Shown piece after piece: positions 47,301-55,800 of a stretch of 64,000 nucleotides of DNA. Location: positions 24,411,059-24,475,058 of the forward strand of contig NC_089276.1 of assembly GCF_963678975.1 (NCBI RefSeq), in the 5' to 3' direction. The position numbers and the translations under genes are program-made. Source of the stretch: Dysidea avara. Taxonomy: Eukaryota > Porifera > Demospongiae > Dictyoceratida > Dysideidae. The notes beneath the pieces are model-generated. The model was not told the DNA's origin. It saw only the letters and a list, made by a program, of their open reading frames with translations, and did not search any database. Within the stretch, counting starts at the first letter, position 1, and every line of letters starts with the position of its first letter.

Positions 47301-47656
47301 ATCAATCCAGAGTACAACCTTGTCCTCCATCCTTACCAACAGGCTTCTTCTGGTATGGGAACAAGCGATCAAAACCTGGTAGACCACCAAAGAAAGTGCT
47401 GAAGCAATTGGAGAACCTGGACGCTGAAATGAAACATCAATCAACACCCGGACCAAAGATCATGGACAGAGAGTCATTACCAGAGCCATCACAGACTAGT
47501 TCAACTAATCCAGCAGAAGTTCCACCAACAAGTGCTTCCCAAGTTAAGGAAGTCACATCAACAGATACAATCAATGATGAGCACCGATATTTTCTAAGAA
47601 GTCGAAAGAAGCCTAGTGCAGAAGCTCGGGTCGAGCTTATACCGGCGAGGAGATGA
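41393..47656 (+). CDS. Gag-Pol polyprotein of the gypsy-type element
   Basis: The first ATG (41393) of the open frame gives 2087 residues in a single frame; the frame is open from 41357 without an ATG. In order: a SAP-like segment (about 14-52), a serine-rich linker, a long coiled coil (about 130-235), a gag capsid-like region (about 430-620), a CCHC zinc knuckle (CYICDSPNHLAWQC, about 636), a retroviral-type protease (DTGS, about 704), reverse transcriptase with YLDD (about 1250), RNase H (ETDAS, about 1397), an HHCC zinc domain (about 1626-1680), an integrase core with D1705, D1764 and E1800 (exactly 35 residues between the last two) and a GPY-type module (HGPYRIV, about 1942). All catalytic residues are present, so the element may be active. 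The fused gag-pol without a frameshift is notable. Confidence 0.93.
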   Translation: MDNTVGTVKGTAYPLSSKRLKLQHIQHLARALDLPAAAPRSDLEVMITGRIAETRGEEAQVQVIISLTEEGELVSLRDMEGTFLIAPPLPALPSRGSSRVSRRASSMASSMVSTSSEELEDLDIAKDLESLAIEVTQLRNLLQVREEESGALSAKLELMRGEIDDLKAELSIAQDRILELWQENCEQLIQYDNAMSEKDKELQLLREQLQVRELELARLKLSSLERPEILSDTAKLLKEESVSLLDGKSVSFPTGIARDNLPGGGLQRSPDVNFTCYPTTMASTTPEQHRGQTFVPVAPLTTTTTTSLPLGHVTTTSADILPVTTRAATSNPFQQPWPLPTSCIPTTTQGQLNKRERSGFLGSAYEQSLPSTGQEVTNISASLSDALSVSRPINSIGIANCSKLATDSQTYSRRGKAPPIDPFNAEEVTVTFEDWLLTLERAAQWNEWTTEESLMQLAGYLRGRAAQQWKLLQPENKRTYQAAIAALKERLDPGNHTLAALDFRHISQHINESVSDFIGRLEQVFQTGFGREQLSNETREMLLFGKLQEGLLYTLMEAPSVSGAQNYKELCLAAKREERRLNELKKKQHYLKNAKQSIIGSTYKQPTTSRSWHWKPGNRSQKDSSSPVLQQKQRRCYICDSPNHLAWQCQQPKTESSGKKSTQTKSSSSRPGANVIRATPHNHPKCGSRSVEVNIEGIPITGVIDTGSDITILRGDQFYNIVSKAGLNVQDLEVAEQIRACTYDQKPIRLDGQMKMSLSFSEKAIVTTVYIKLVAPDELLLSEEVCHLLGIVSYHPSVKSAERCQPTSEEKPLKEKKEFPISINEASISDQSSCDSTSDKIPVVDMNQSSDTPAIHVLPDAKESESKLISSDGYPPSNDVGDISKTQPARVKLITAVRLPAYYSAAVPVEVEAVRGHVLIESEYLPDDCLSIDDSLVNVNQEGRTTVIVSNNSKTPYQLKSSIKLACASEVEVESTIEKSQLSDQKCCFEDDATISDVSSPSMPESLQPASGQLNVWTINTLSNNHLSSNEHIRWRQQQLRGILIKSNRELSDDKSTQLSKILSEYHDVFSLSDDERGETDLVEFKIDTGDSQPRKQPVRRVPFGARREIADQLNKMQQNNVIQPSESPWASPVVLVRKRDGTLRFCVDYRALNSLTKPDLFPLPRINDLLDQLGKSKYFSTLDLKSGYWQIKVSDDSQEKTAFITHKGLFEFRVMPFGVTNAPAVFQRLMQRVLSGLQTSSTVEFVSVYLDDVIVFSETLQDHIKHLRAVFDRLRKAGLMLNPSKCKLLSKEVEYLGHIVTPCGLQPNNRNLEAVRNFPQPTTLKQLRQFLGLTSYYRRFIPGYAKVAHPLHALTRKGAVFSWSAECEVAFESLRVKLSSSPLLAYPDFTKDFTLETDASKLGLGAILSQYQDDLKLHPVAYASRSISNAEANYAITDLETLAVVWAVTHFRYYLYGHNVIVFTDHAAVRAILGAPNLTGRHARWWSKVYGSGIKHIDIIHRSGKKNPHADCLSRQLVMAAPSDKDSNTEVQVAAISCELPATISDVLQEEPREAEHNSTAFCDEQMKDPELSSIILYLRDGTLPGDATLAKKIVAESTLYALCNNVLYFVGPKQTEISRVVVPQHLRHRIMQEHHDGPLAGHFSGPKLYKSVIRCWWWPHMYTDVMKYADNCPQCAIVEGTGRRQKPLLQPIATERPFQILGVDIMELPVTTRGNRYVIVFQDLFTKWPMVFPAPDQKTERIARLLVEEIVPCFGVPEAVLSDRGTNLLSYLMKDVCRMLGIEKLNTTANHPQCNGAIERFNRTLKTMLRKHAAKFGMQWDQYLSGVLWAYRNTPHSSTGEKPSFLLYGFDCRTPTEAALLPTRSLKATNLNDYQEQMVLSLSTARNLAKEANKISQKRYKTQYDKSAKPSKSKVGDWVLIYFSQDETGKNRKLSQPWHGPYRIVSQDDPDVVVTKIYFPDDPAIQVHQSRVQPCPPSLPTGFFWYGNKRSKPGRPPKKVLKQLENLDAEMKHQSTPGPKIMDRESLPEPSQTSSTNPAEVPPTSASQVKEVTSTDTINDEHRYFLRSRKKPSAEARVELIPARR
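47644..47656 (+). other. Polypurine tract
   Basis: The purine-rich ggcgaggagatga directly precedes the 3' LTR and overlaps the last codons and stop of gag-pol. Confidence 0.55.
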
Positions 47657-47852
47657 TGTAAAGTAGCTGAGAACTGGGACTGTAATAAGTAACTGGTGAT
47701 GATGCGTGATGATGCAACCCTGATGTAATTGAAACCTTATAGAAACAATAAACAATTACTAGTATAAAAAACACTGATTTTGTAAATTTATTGCTGCTGC
47801 ATATTGATGTGCTGATTCTTTTAATGCTGGATAAATGAAGTGCTGATTCACA
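47657..47852 (+). repeat. 3' long terminal repeat
   Basis: 196 bp, no difference from the 5' LTR seen by eye. It starts at the base after the gag-pol TGA and is followed by the caat duplication. Confidence 0.95.
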
Positions 47853-47856
47853 CAAT

Positions 47857-48789
47857 AATAATTCTCTGTCTGATTTGTTAATTTCCAAAAATGATTTGCA
47901 ATCATCTGCACTAGTTATTTTTGAAGCCCTGATAAGAACATCATCCTTAAGAAAGCTTAACTTAAATAACAATGGTTTGAGTGGAAATGTGGCACAAGGC
48001 TTAGCACATGTGGTTGATAATAACCCATATCTAGAAGAATTGCATTTATCAAATAATGCCTTACAATCTTCTGTGAAAATAGTTTTAAGGAGTTTGCGAA
48101 GTTTATCAAAACTCAAAGTGCTTAATTTAAATAAAATTAGTATTAAGAATACCATGTCTGAAGATATACCAAAATGCTTAGGGGAAGTCATTAAAAGTAA
48201 TGTTTTCTTAGAAGAACTGTATTTGTCTGATTGTAATTTCCGGTCATCTTCGGTCAAGATTTTAGAAGCTATGAAAGGAATTTCAAGGCTTAGGAAGCTT
48301 AATTTGAACAGTAATTATATGACTGGTATAGTAGCTGAAGTCCTGGCTGAGGCTATTGTACATAATGCTTCCTTAGAGGAACTCCTTTTATCCAATAATA
48401 ACTTCAATATTTCTGCAGTTGTGATTCTTCAAGCTGTAGCAAGACTTACAAACCTCAAGAAACTCAATTTAAATAACAATGCCATGTCTGGAGTAGTGGC
48501 AGAACAATTGGTAGATATTATCAGATGCAACACTAGCCTACAAGAATTGTTTCTGTCTAATAACGATCTGAATTCTTCCACAAATTTGATTTTACAAGCG
48601 TTAAAAGGATATTCCAAACTTAAATCACTTGACCTAAGATGTAATAACATTTCAGATGATGTAGTAGAAGACTTAGTGAAGTTCATTCAGCACAATAACA
48701 CTCTGGTACACTTGAATTTAGATTCTAACAATTTACAGATGTATGCACACATTTTGAAAGGAAATAGCAAGTTGAAAATTACTTTATAG
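47857..48789 (+). CDS. NLR gene, 3' LRR part displaced by the retrotransposon
   Basis: Directly after the second caat copy the sequence continues in the LRR frame with NNSLSDLLISKNDLQSS and encodes 11 more leucine-rich repeats to a stop at 48787-48789 (310 codons plus stop). Counting across the insertion, the last codon before it (AAT, 40989-40991) and this segment join in frame at the expected LRR spacing. This is therefore the remainder of the receptor and not a separate gene. In the present allele it can be translated only if the element is spliced out or read separately. The repeats use the same two alternating types as the upstream part. Confidence 0.9.
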   Translation, partial: NNSLSDLLISKNDLQSSALVIFEALIRTSSLRKLNLNNNGLSGNVAQGLAHVVDNNPYLEELHLSNNALQSSVKIVLRSLRSLSKLKVLNLNKISIKNTMSEDIPKCLGEVIKSNVFLEELYLSDCNFRSSSVKILEAMKGISRLRKLNLNSNYMTGIVAEVLAEAIVHNASLEELLLSNNNFNISAVVILQAVARLTNLKKLNLNNNAMSGVVAEQLVDIIRCNTSLQELFLSNNDLNSSTNLILQALKGYSKLKSLDLRCNNISDDVVEDLVKFIQHNNTLVHLNLDSNNLQMYAHILKGNSKLKITL

Positions 48790-49876
48790 AGAAGACCTTT
48801 AGTTGTCATTATATGATACATGCATGACATTTTTTGTATGTAAATGTAGGATATCATTGTCACAGCTATCAAATGAACCAAATTTTAATCAACCATGTAT
48901 ATATAATTTGAGGTATTGGTGTGAACATAATATATTGTACACATTACTCCAAATCCTTTACCATTATAAATCCAAAATCTTTCCTGTAATGTGCCTATAA
49001 TGCCTGTGAGTGGTAGTAAAGGGGAGCAGATACATGGACCACAGTACACCCCCAGAGGATGTAGACATTTTTGGTTGAGTTCATGCACAAACATAAATGA
49101 GTAACAGTAGCAATCAGGTGATCCCACTAAATACCTGTGAAAGCTGGGAGTCAGAACCTTGCTAGAAACTGTGTTGAGTGCAGGAAAACTTCAGACTATT
49201 TTATTATCAATTGTGACTGGATCTGCGAAAAGGGGTCTTATAGCCTTTCCAATTGCATGTACTTGGCAGTCCATAACTTGACTTAGTAGGGTACCAGCCT
49301 GACATTTGGTCATTTTACACTAGCTCTATTTCTGGATGTAATTTAATTTAAGACAATAGGTTAAACACATGATGAGTTATGACTCATCAAAGTTGGAAAT
49401 TTGGAAAGGCTATAAGACCCCCTTTGGTCACAATTAGTGACTTGATTCTATGGAGCAGGGATATCAATTCCTTTTAATTGCCAAAAAGTCGTGTTTTAAT
49501 TTCCTAGGGAGAAACGACTTGCAGGCAACTTGCAAGAAAAGGACATTTCCGTGCAATACCCTTACTCTACATACACCCTGTAAATTCTTACCCTTACCCT
49601 GTATATATTCTGGCCACCTTACCGTGTATAAATATTTTAATCATATTAAAAATAGGTCTCACTTCTGGAGCCTACAAGATGCTGAACAATTGAAACTGTA
49701 CACAAAGGTGTATGCTAGTGGTATACTATTGCAAAGTGAATACATTAATTTGCTTACTAAATGTGTGTATGCACACATGAATACTGCATGTACAGCATCT
49801 TGCCAAAGCCCAGTCATTTCAATATAATTATTATAATAACTATAAAAATTACATAAAACCAAACAGCAAGGTGTAC
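48790..49876. other. Convergent intergenic region with a family H MITE
   Basis: 3' flank of the NLR gene and of exportin-4. No further gene is supported. At 49205-49435 the ends gtgactggatctgcgaaaag and cccctttggtcac form a family H MITE flanked by aatt on both sides; its arms also share tcttatagcctttcc and ggaaaggctataaga. Confidence 0.6.
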
Positions 49877-52800
49877 TCATTTTATGCACATGAACCCTTT
49901 TACTGCAGTTAAAAACTCCTCAAAATTTCTTCTAAATTGTATTTTATGGCGTCGATTCAAACTAAGTGGAAGTGTTGGCGGTGTCAACTTTTTGAAAGCT
50001 TCGATTAGTCTCTCTTTGTAGTCATCATTGGGTTGACTGGCCACCAGAGATTCCACCAGTCTTGTATAAAACTCCTACATATGAAAATGATTAAAGTGGC
50101 TGAAAATACAGCAACAAGCAAAACAATAGCCTAAGGCCAAGCCAAATATCTACTTGTTGGGAAGCCTTGTTAGTATTGTATGAAATCATATTCTTGAAAC
50201 GTACTTGTTGAGCACACACAAGTGCAAAGAAGGCTGAAGAAACTGACAGAGTCAGATCCATCCCACAAGAGTCACTTAACACAAACTCTAATAACAACTG
50301 GAAAAAATAAAAACAACAGATGTGAACATTAAACCCGTGACTGTGAACAAGATGCATTGAAACCTTAACAATGCAACTTTTATTAGCATAAACACAAACA
50401 CTAATCCAGGAGAACAGTTGTATATTATAAGGATGGGGACACACATCACAATAATTCATACTTTCAGATAATCTTGAAGGCTTTCTCTGATGTACGGTAC
50501 TTGAAGTGTATCTGGTTGAGAACAACAGTGAGAAGCTAGCGATGCTACTGCCTCCATACTCAACTTTGAGATGTTAGAATCAAACCTGTATAATTATAAT
50601 ACTATACTAAAAATATATATATTCTAGTACTTACTCAACAGTTCCGGTCTTCACAAGGTGGAACACAGCTTGATACAAGTCAAGTGCTGAGTGGACCAAC
50701 TGCTCCGCATGCATGTCACAAGCAAATTTGACAAATGTATAAAATTGTTCACAAAGACCAGGAAACTGCATAGACAAAGAGAAAGCAGCTTATTACAGTA
50801 TTATGCATGACAGTGGACTTATCCGGGCAGCCTACAGTAGTTTACACTATTGTTTGTATCTGCAGAAATGTTTGTAACTATTCATATCATTAATATGCCA
50901 GAGTAAATAACTTCAAACACAAGCAATGCTATCAAACAGCACGGTAGTACTGTTTAAGTAGGAATCCCCCAAAACGACGCGCACCGCCAAAAATATCGCC
51001 TTTTAAAAAAACCAGCTTAGAAACTTCTTACGTGACGAAAATCAAGCATCAAATGTAGTGTTAAAAACAAGAAAATGCTTACTGGCAGCCGGATATAGAA
51101 TTTTTAAAAAGTCGTCAAAACTCGAAATTTCGTCTCACTGCCTCACTCACTCACTCACTCACTGACCACAGTCGCAAGCCTAGAGCCCAAATGAAGCAGC
51201 GCACGGTCACCATATTACACCACAACAACAAACTCACCGGTGGGATGTGCCTTTTGGGGTTCTGACGAGTGTACGCCCTGTGCGCCTTGTCTTTTCTTTT
51301 ATCTTCAATCAGGCTGCTTGTCTTCTTCTTCATCCAACGAAACCATATCGAGGCATTAATTTTCCATATCAACACTTTCTTTAAGCAACATAATAGATGC
51401 CACAAAATTATTTAAGGTGCTTAGACTACGCTACTGTACGGAGGTACGGGTACTCCACGATACGTAGGTCACATCACGCCCATTCTTTATTCTGCGTATT
51501 ATTGATCTATTGATCGAGACCATGATGACCATGCCCCTTTTACATTAGCTGTATTTGTGACCACACACCTTCAAGTTGGTAGGCTGATTCAAGCTCGGAT
51601 TTGAGATTCTCTAGGCTAATACTATGAATCGATCGAAACCATGATGACCACAGGCTGACCCGAGATACTCTAATACAGCAGTCACCCTAATAGAACAGTC
51701 ATCTGTTTATAGCTAGCTGTATGCTTTATCAAAAAACTAAACTAACTAGTATATTAAAAATTTTAAATTTAAAAATGAAGTAGGAATCCAAGCAATAAAA
51801 AGTAGCGAAACAAGAGATGAACAATGGTAGCTATTACAGTATAGCTCAGTGGGAAATCCCTACTTTGGCATTGAACACAAAATAATTGTTATACCATGCC
51901 AAAGTAGGGATTTCCCACTGAGCTATACTGTAATAGCTACACTGTACCATTGTTCATCTCTTGTTTCACTACTTTTTATTGTTTGGATTCCTACTTCATT
52001 TTTAAATTTATAATTTTTAGTATACTATACTATTATTGCTTCTTGTAGTGTAGTGGGAATGTCACTACTTTCCTGGGCTATAAAAATGTATTATCACCTA
52101 ACCTAGCAACCAAATGGGTTTTGAAACAAACCACTTAACTGGTAAATAGGGCAACCAATGGAGGTACCCTGATAAAAAACACTTGATAAAAGTTGTAGTT
52201 AAAACATATTGACAAGGCTATTAGAGACTCAAGGGTTACCCTAATTGCTGAGGCAGCATATTATATACAGTGTTTTAGAAAATTTCCCTTTGTGAAGCAG
52301 ATAAAGAAATAGCAACAGAAAGTGATAAACTGTGGTTGCAAGTATAGAGCTTCGAGTTTATAGTGTCAGGCTACACAATTAATGCCAATGGTCATGGAAG
52401 CTATGCAACAGTAAGGCTATTTTGTCTTCGGCTTTGCTAGTTTTTGTTTGTCGTAACCAAGGGCTAGATCACAATAACTAACATGCACCCCAAGTATCAA
52501 TTACTGAAAATGCGAAGTAGCCATTTATGTCTTGCTTTCAGCCTGTTACACAGCATCACAAAAGAGCCGCCTCTGCAATCAATCCAGTCACTATGGAAAA
52601 TACAGACAATTTCTGTTACAAATGTAGGAAAGCCATCATGCAATACCTACCGTGAATTGACACCTTGCGCTGTCAGCATGGGACATGTCGGTATTACAAT
52701 ATAGCTATGTGGAAAACCCTACTGTGACATTGTGATTTTCCCATATTGTTATACTATCATGTCTCTTGTACAATTCATTAATTTTAGTACACTCATCCTT

Positions 52801-55800
52801 GAAATTTTAAATATATACATGTTTGATAAAAAGTTTGATAAATTCTCCACTGCATACGTAAGCCGCATGTGTTATTTACATATGGCTTGTGGCCACTTAC
52901 ACCGCATATATTTTTCAATGGTTCGTGGTACACACACATAGCACTACTTTACATATCAATGCACTAACCTTAAGTAATTCATTGTTCATCAGAGGGATCA
53001 CAAAACTCAGCCCATACAACACCACATCAACTGATTGTACTCCATTTGGAGTATCTTTTGCTACACAAATTTAAAGAATATAACTACAGTGAATGAAATA
53101 CATAACTAAGTGTTAAAACATCAACGGTATGCCAATTTAATATACAGAATTAGTGTGTATGCTTAGCATTGTGCATGCATGCAGTAGATGATGTACGTAG
53201 CTCTATCAATCATTACACAGTTGCACAAACATACATACTTGGTTCATTATAATCTAAAAATTCTTTTGCTGTTAGATTGGTGAGAAGTTTCAAACATAGT
53301 AGTAAGTCCTCACATTGCTCCTCATCAATAAGAGTGTTCTTTTCAAACCGGTTGGTGCTACACTTTGAGTAACATTGTAACAATGACAGACTAACTTGAT
53401 ACAAATGACTACTATCCACCTGAAGATGTAAATATTAGTATACACATGTCAACATTCCATGCATACTTATAATGTATATATAGTACCTCATTTAGATAAG
53501 TGATATAGTTTTCAGCAATGATGGAGAAGAGTTCTAATATGACCACCTTTACATCTTGACAGTTTGAAAAGGCATCAAAGACTTCAACTAGAGACACTAA
53601 GATTGGCTGAAAAAATATTATGAAATTATGTACAAGTGAGGCTTTCGACACTAGCCCAACTCCACAAAAACATTCTATGATAGACAACAATTCATTCTTG
53701 ACTCCTGGTTCTTTTTTGAGTGTCTTGAGCGAAAATCTTTGCAATAAAAACTTCAGTCTTTGTTGTAAAGGCTCAAGCAACTGTAAAATAAGACTCAGCT
53801 AAGAGCAAATTTCTATTGTGGTCATTTTTTACATCAGACAAAGTATTAGAGGTGCACCGATATTTGGGTCGATTTTCAGTTATCAGCCTTGTTTTAGCAT
53901 ATTGGTATTGGATCGGTAACATGTGTAAACAAGCAGCAAATATATTACTTTTATTATTTATCAAATTTGTCAAAATGACAGGGTGGCACCAAAAGGCATA
54001 GCCTGTACAAGGGTGCTTCCCTAGATAGATATACTGTACATAAACAATTAAACATCTGGTCTTGTACTCTAGTAATATCCTAGTAATACCTGTTAATGTA
54101 ATGTCAGCTAATAATTACTGTCCCACTCTGTCATTTATTAACTAAATTTAGAGTGCAAATTATTAGAGAAAATGTCAATGCTACCATATCAGATTAGCTT
54201 TGTTTATTGGCTCGATATTATTATTTTATATCAGTTATTGGAATATCGGCAAAAGTCATATCAGTGCACCTCCACAAAGTATGCAGTCACATTTATACAA
54301 CTAACAGGTTAACTGACAAGTGGGCTTAATAAGCTTTCCATGTGGCCACACACACATGCATGCACACACACAAATGAACACAAAACGTTGTTACAGTTTG
54401 TCATGTATCTTTCATAAAATTTATGATAATGAACACATAACACGTATATGCTAACTTGAGTCAGAAACAATTCTTTCCTCGTACCACAAGCTAACAGAAT
54501 TAAGTTACACATTAATTTTCGTTGTACTATTGCAGGGACTTGATCCAAAGGAGCTTGGTTAGATACAAATGTATGCATCATTGTCCACAATAGTTCACTC
54601 TCCATTGCAATGGTGGATGCAGCTGAATTATTTGCAATTGCACTTAGTAGTTCAACAGAAGACTCTGACACCGTCTGATCTGATGACCAAACAGACAAGT
54701 TGGACACTGATATATCTATTAGAAATGATACCAACCACTGCCCAGCAGTAGTGCCGTAACCAAGAGCTGAGGACAGAGAAACACTGACCTGTATCACATA
54801 GTAACAAAAACACAAAATAAGTAACATTTGACTATACGTAATGTATGCACACACTACACACGAGCAAAAAAAGAACTTATAGTTTGAAACTATGGCACAG
54901 TTTGATTCATACAATTATATACAATTTCCGGTGCATTGGCCACCAAAGGCTACTTACTATACACAACAATACAATGAACACACTTGCTGGTAATCGGATT
55001 CCTTGAACAGCAGATAAGAGTCTACCATCTTGGCCAGGAGCCATGTGACACTATTAGTTACTTGAGGACTAAGATAGGACAACAAACCGCCACTGATGTA
55101 TAGCTTCTCCACTTGACACCACCTACACATACAAACTAGCACAGCCAAGATTATGTTTACATTCCTCCCACTAAACTTCTCATGTTGTACTATGGCATTT
55201 TGTAAGTCAATCTCCTCTAAGTTCTGTTCTTCAACATTAATCAGGTACTCCATAAGTTTGTATGGTATAGAAACAAATTCTCCTTGCATGATATCATTGA
55301 GCACATAGGCAGTAATTAAGAAAAGCCAATGAATGTCTTCATAAAGGGAATCAAACTGTGGAGAGTGTGCACCAATGGCCTGCTCTGAAACTAGAGTGGT
55401 ATAACCTGTCATAAATTTTGCAACACAGTCTTCCATAAGACTAAGCAATAGTGGCAGCGAATACTCAGGAACAGTTCTGGCAATATAACCAATGTTGGAC
55501 AGCTGTTCAGAATACAAGGTACGGTCATCCTCTTGAATGTCACACAGAACATCATCAGCTTCAGAGTTACAAATCCTCCAGCCGGTTGGAGGAGCTAGCT
55601 TGCAGCAAAGATAAGATTGGACTATATCACAACAAGCTTGCTGGAAGAAGTTGGGTGGGAAATCACTGCTATCAAGAAGCAAGTGCATCCATGTGCATAA
55701 CAATTGATCAAATGATTCATGGTACAGGTATCCATCATCATCTTCCTACAGATAGTACATCAATAAAACTTCAATGCATGCACCGACCCATTCAGTCCTA

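Larger units (their letters stand above)
40992..47852 (+). mobile_element. Complete Ty3/gypsy-type LTR retrotransposon in the NLR gene
   Basis: The 5' LTR (40992-41187) and 3' LTR (47657-47852) are both 196 bp, begin TGTAAAG, end TTCACA and show no difference by eye. The target duplication is caat (40988-40991 and 47853-47856). A primer-binding-like sequence (tggaggtcctaccgagatc) starts one base after the 5' LTR. A purine-rich run (gcgaggagatga) abuts the 3' LTR. The order protease, reverse transcriptase, RNase H, integrase is that of Ty3/gypsy (Metaviridae). There is no envelope frame. Identical LTRs and an open frame indicate a very recent insertion. Confidence 0.95.

Noticed and set aside
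40992..47852. Endogenous retrovirus with an envelope gene
   Set aside because: Gag-pol reaches the 3' LTR directly; there is no room for an env frame.
47857..48789. Separate LRR-only gene
   Set aside because: It continues the upstream LRR frame precisely at the target duplication and has no start codon or promoter of its own.
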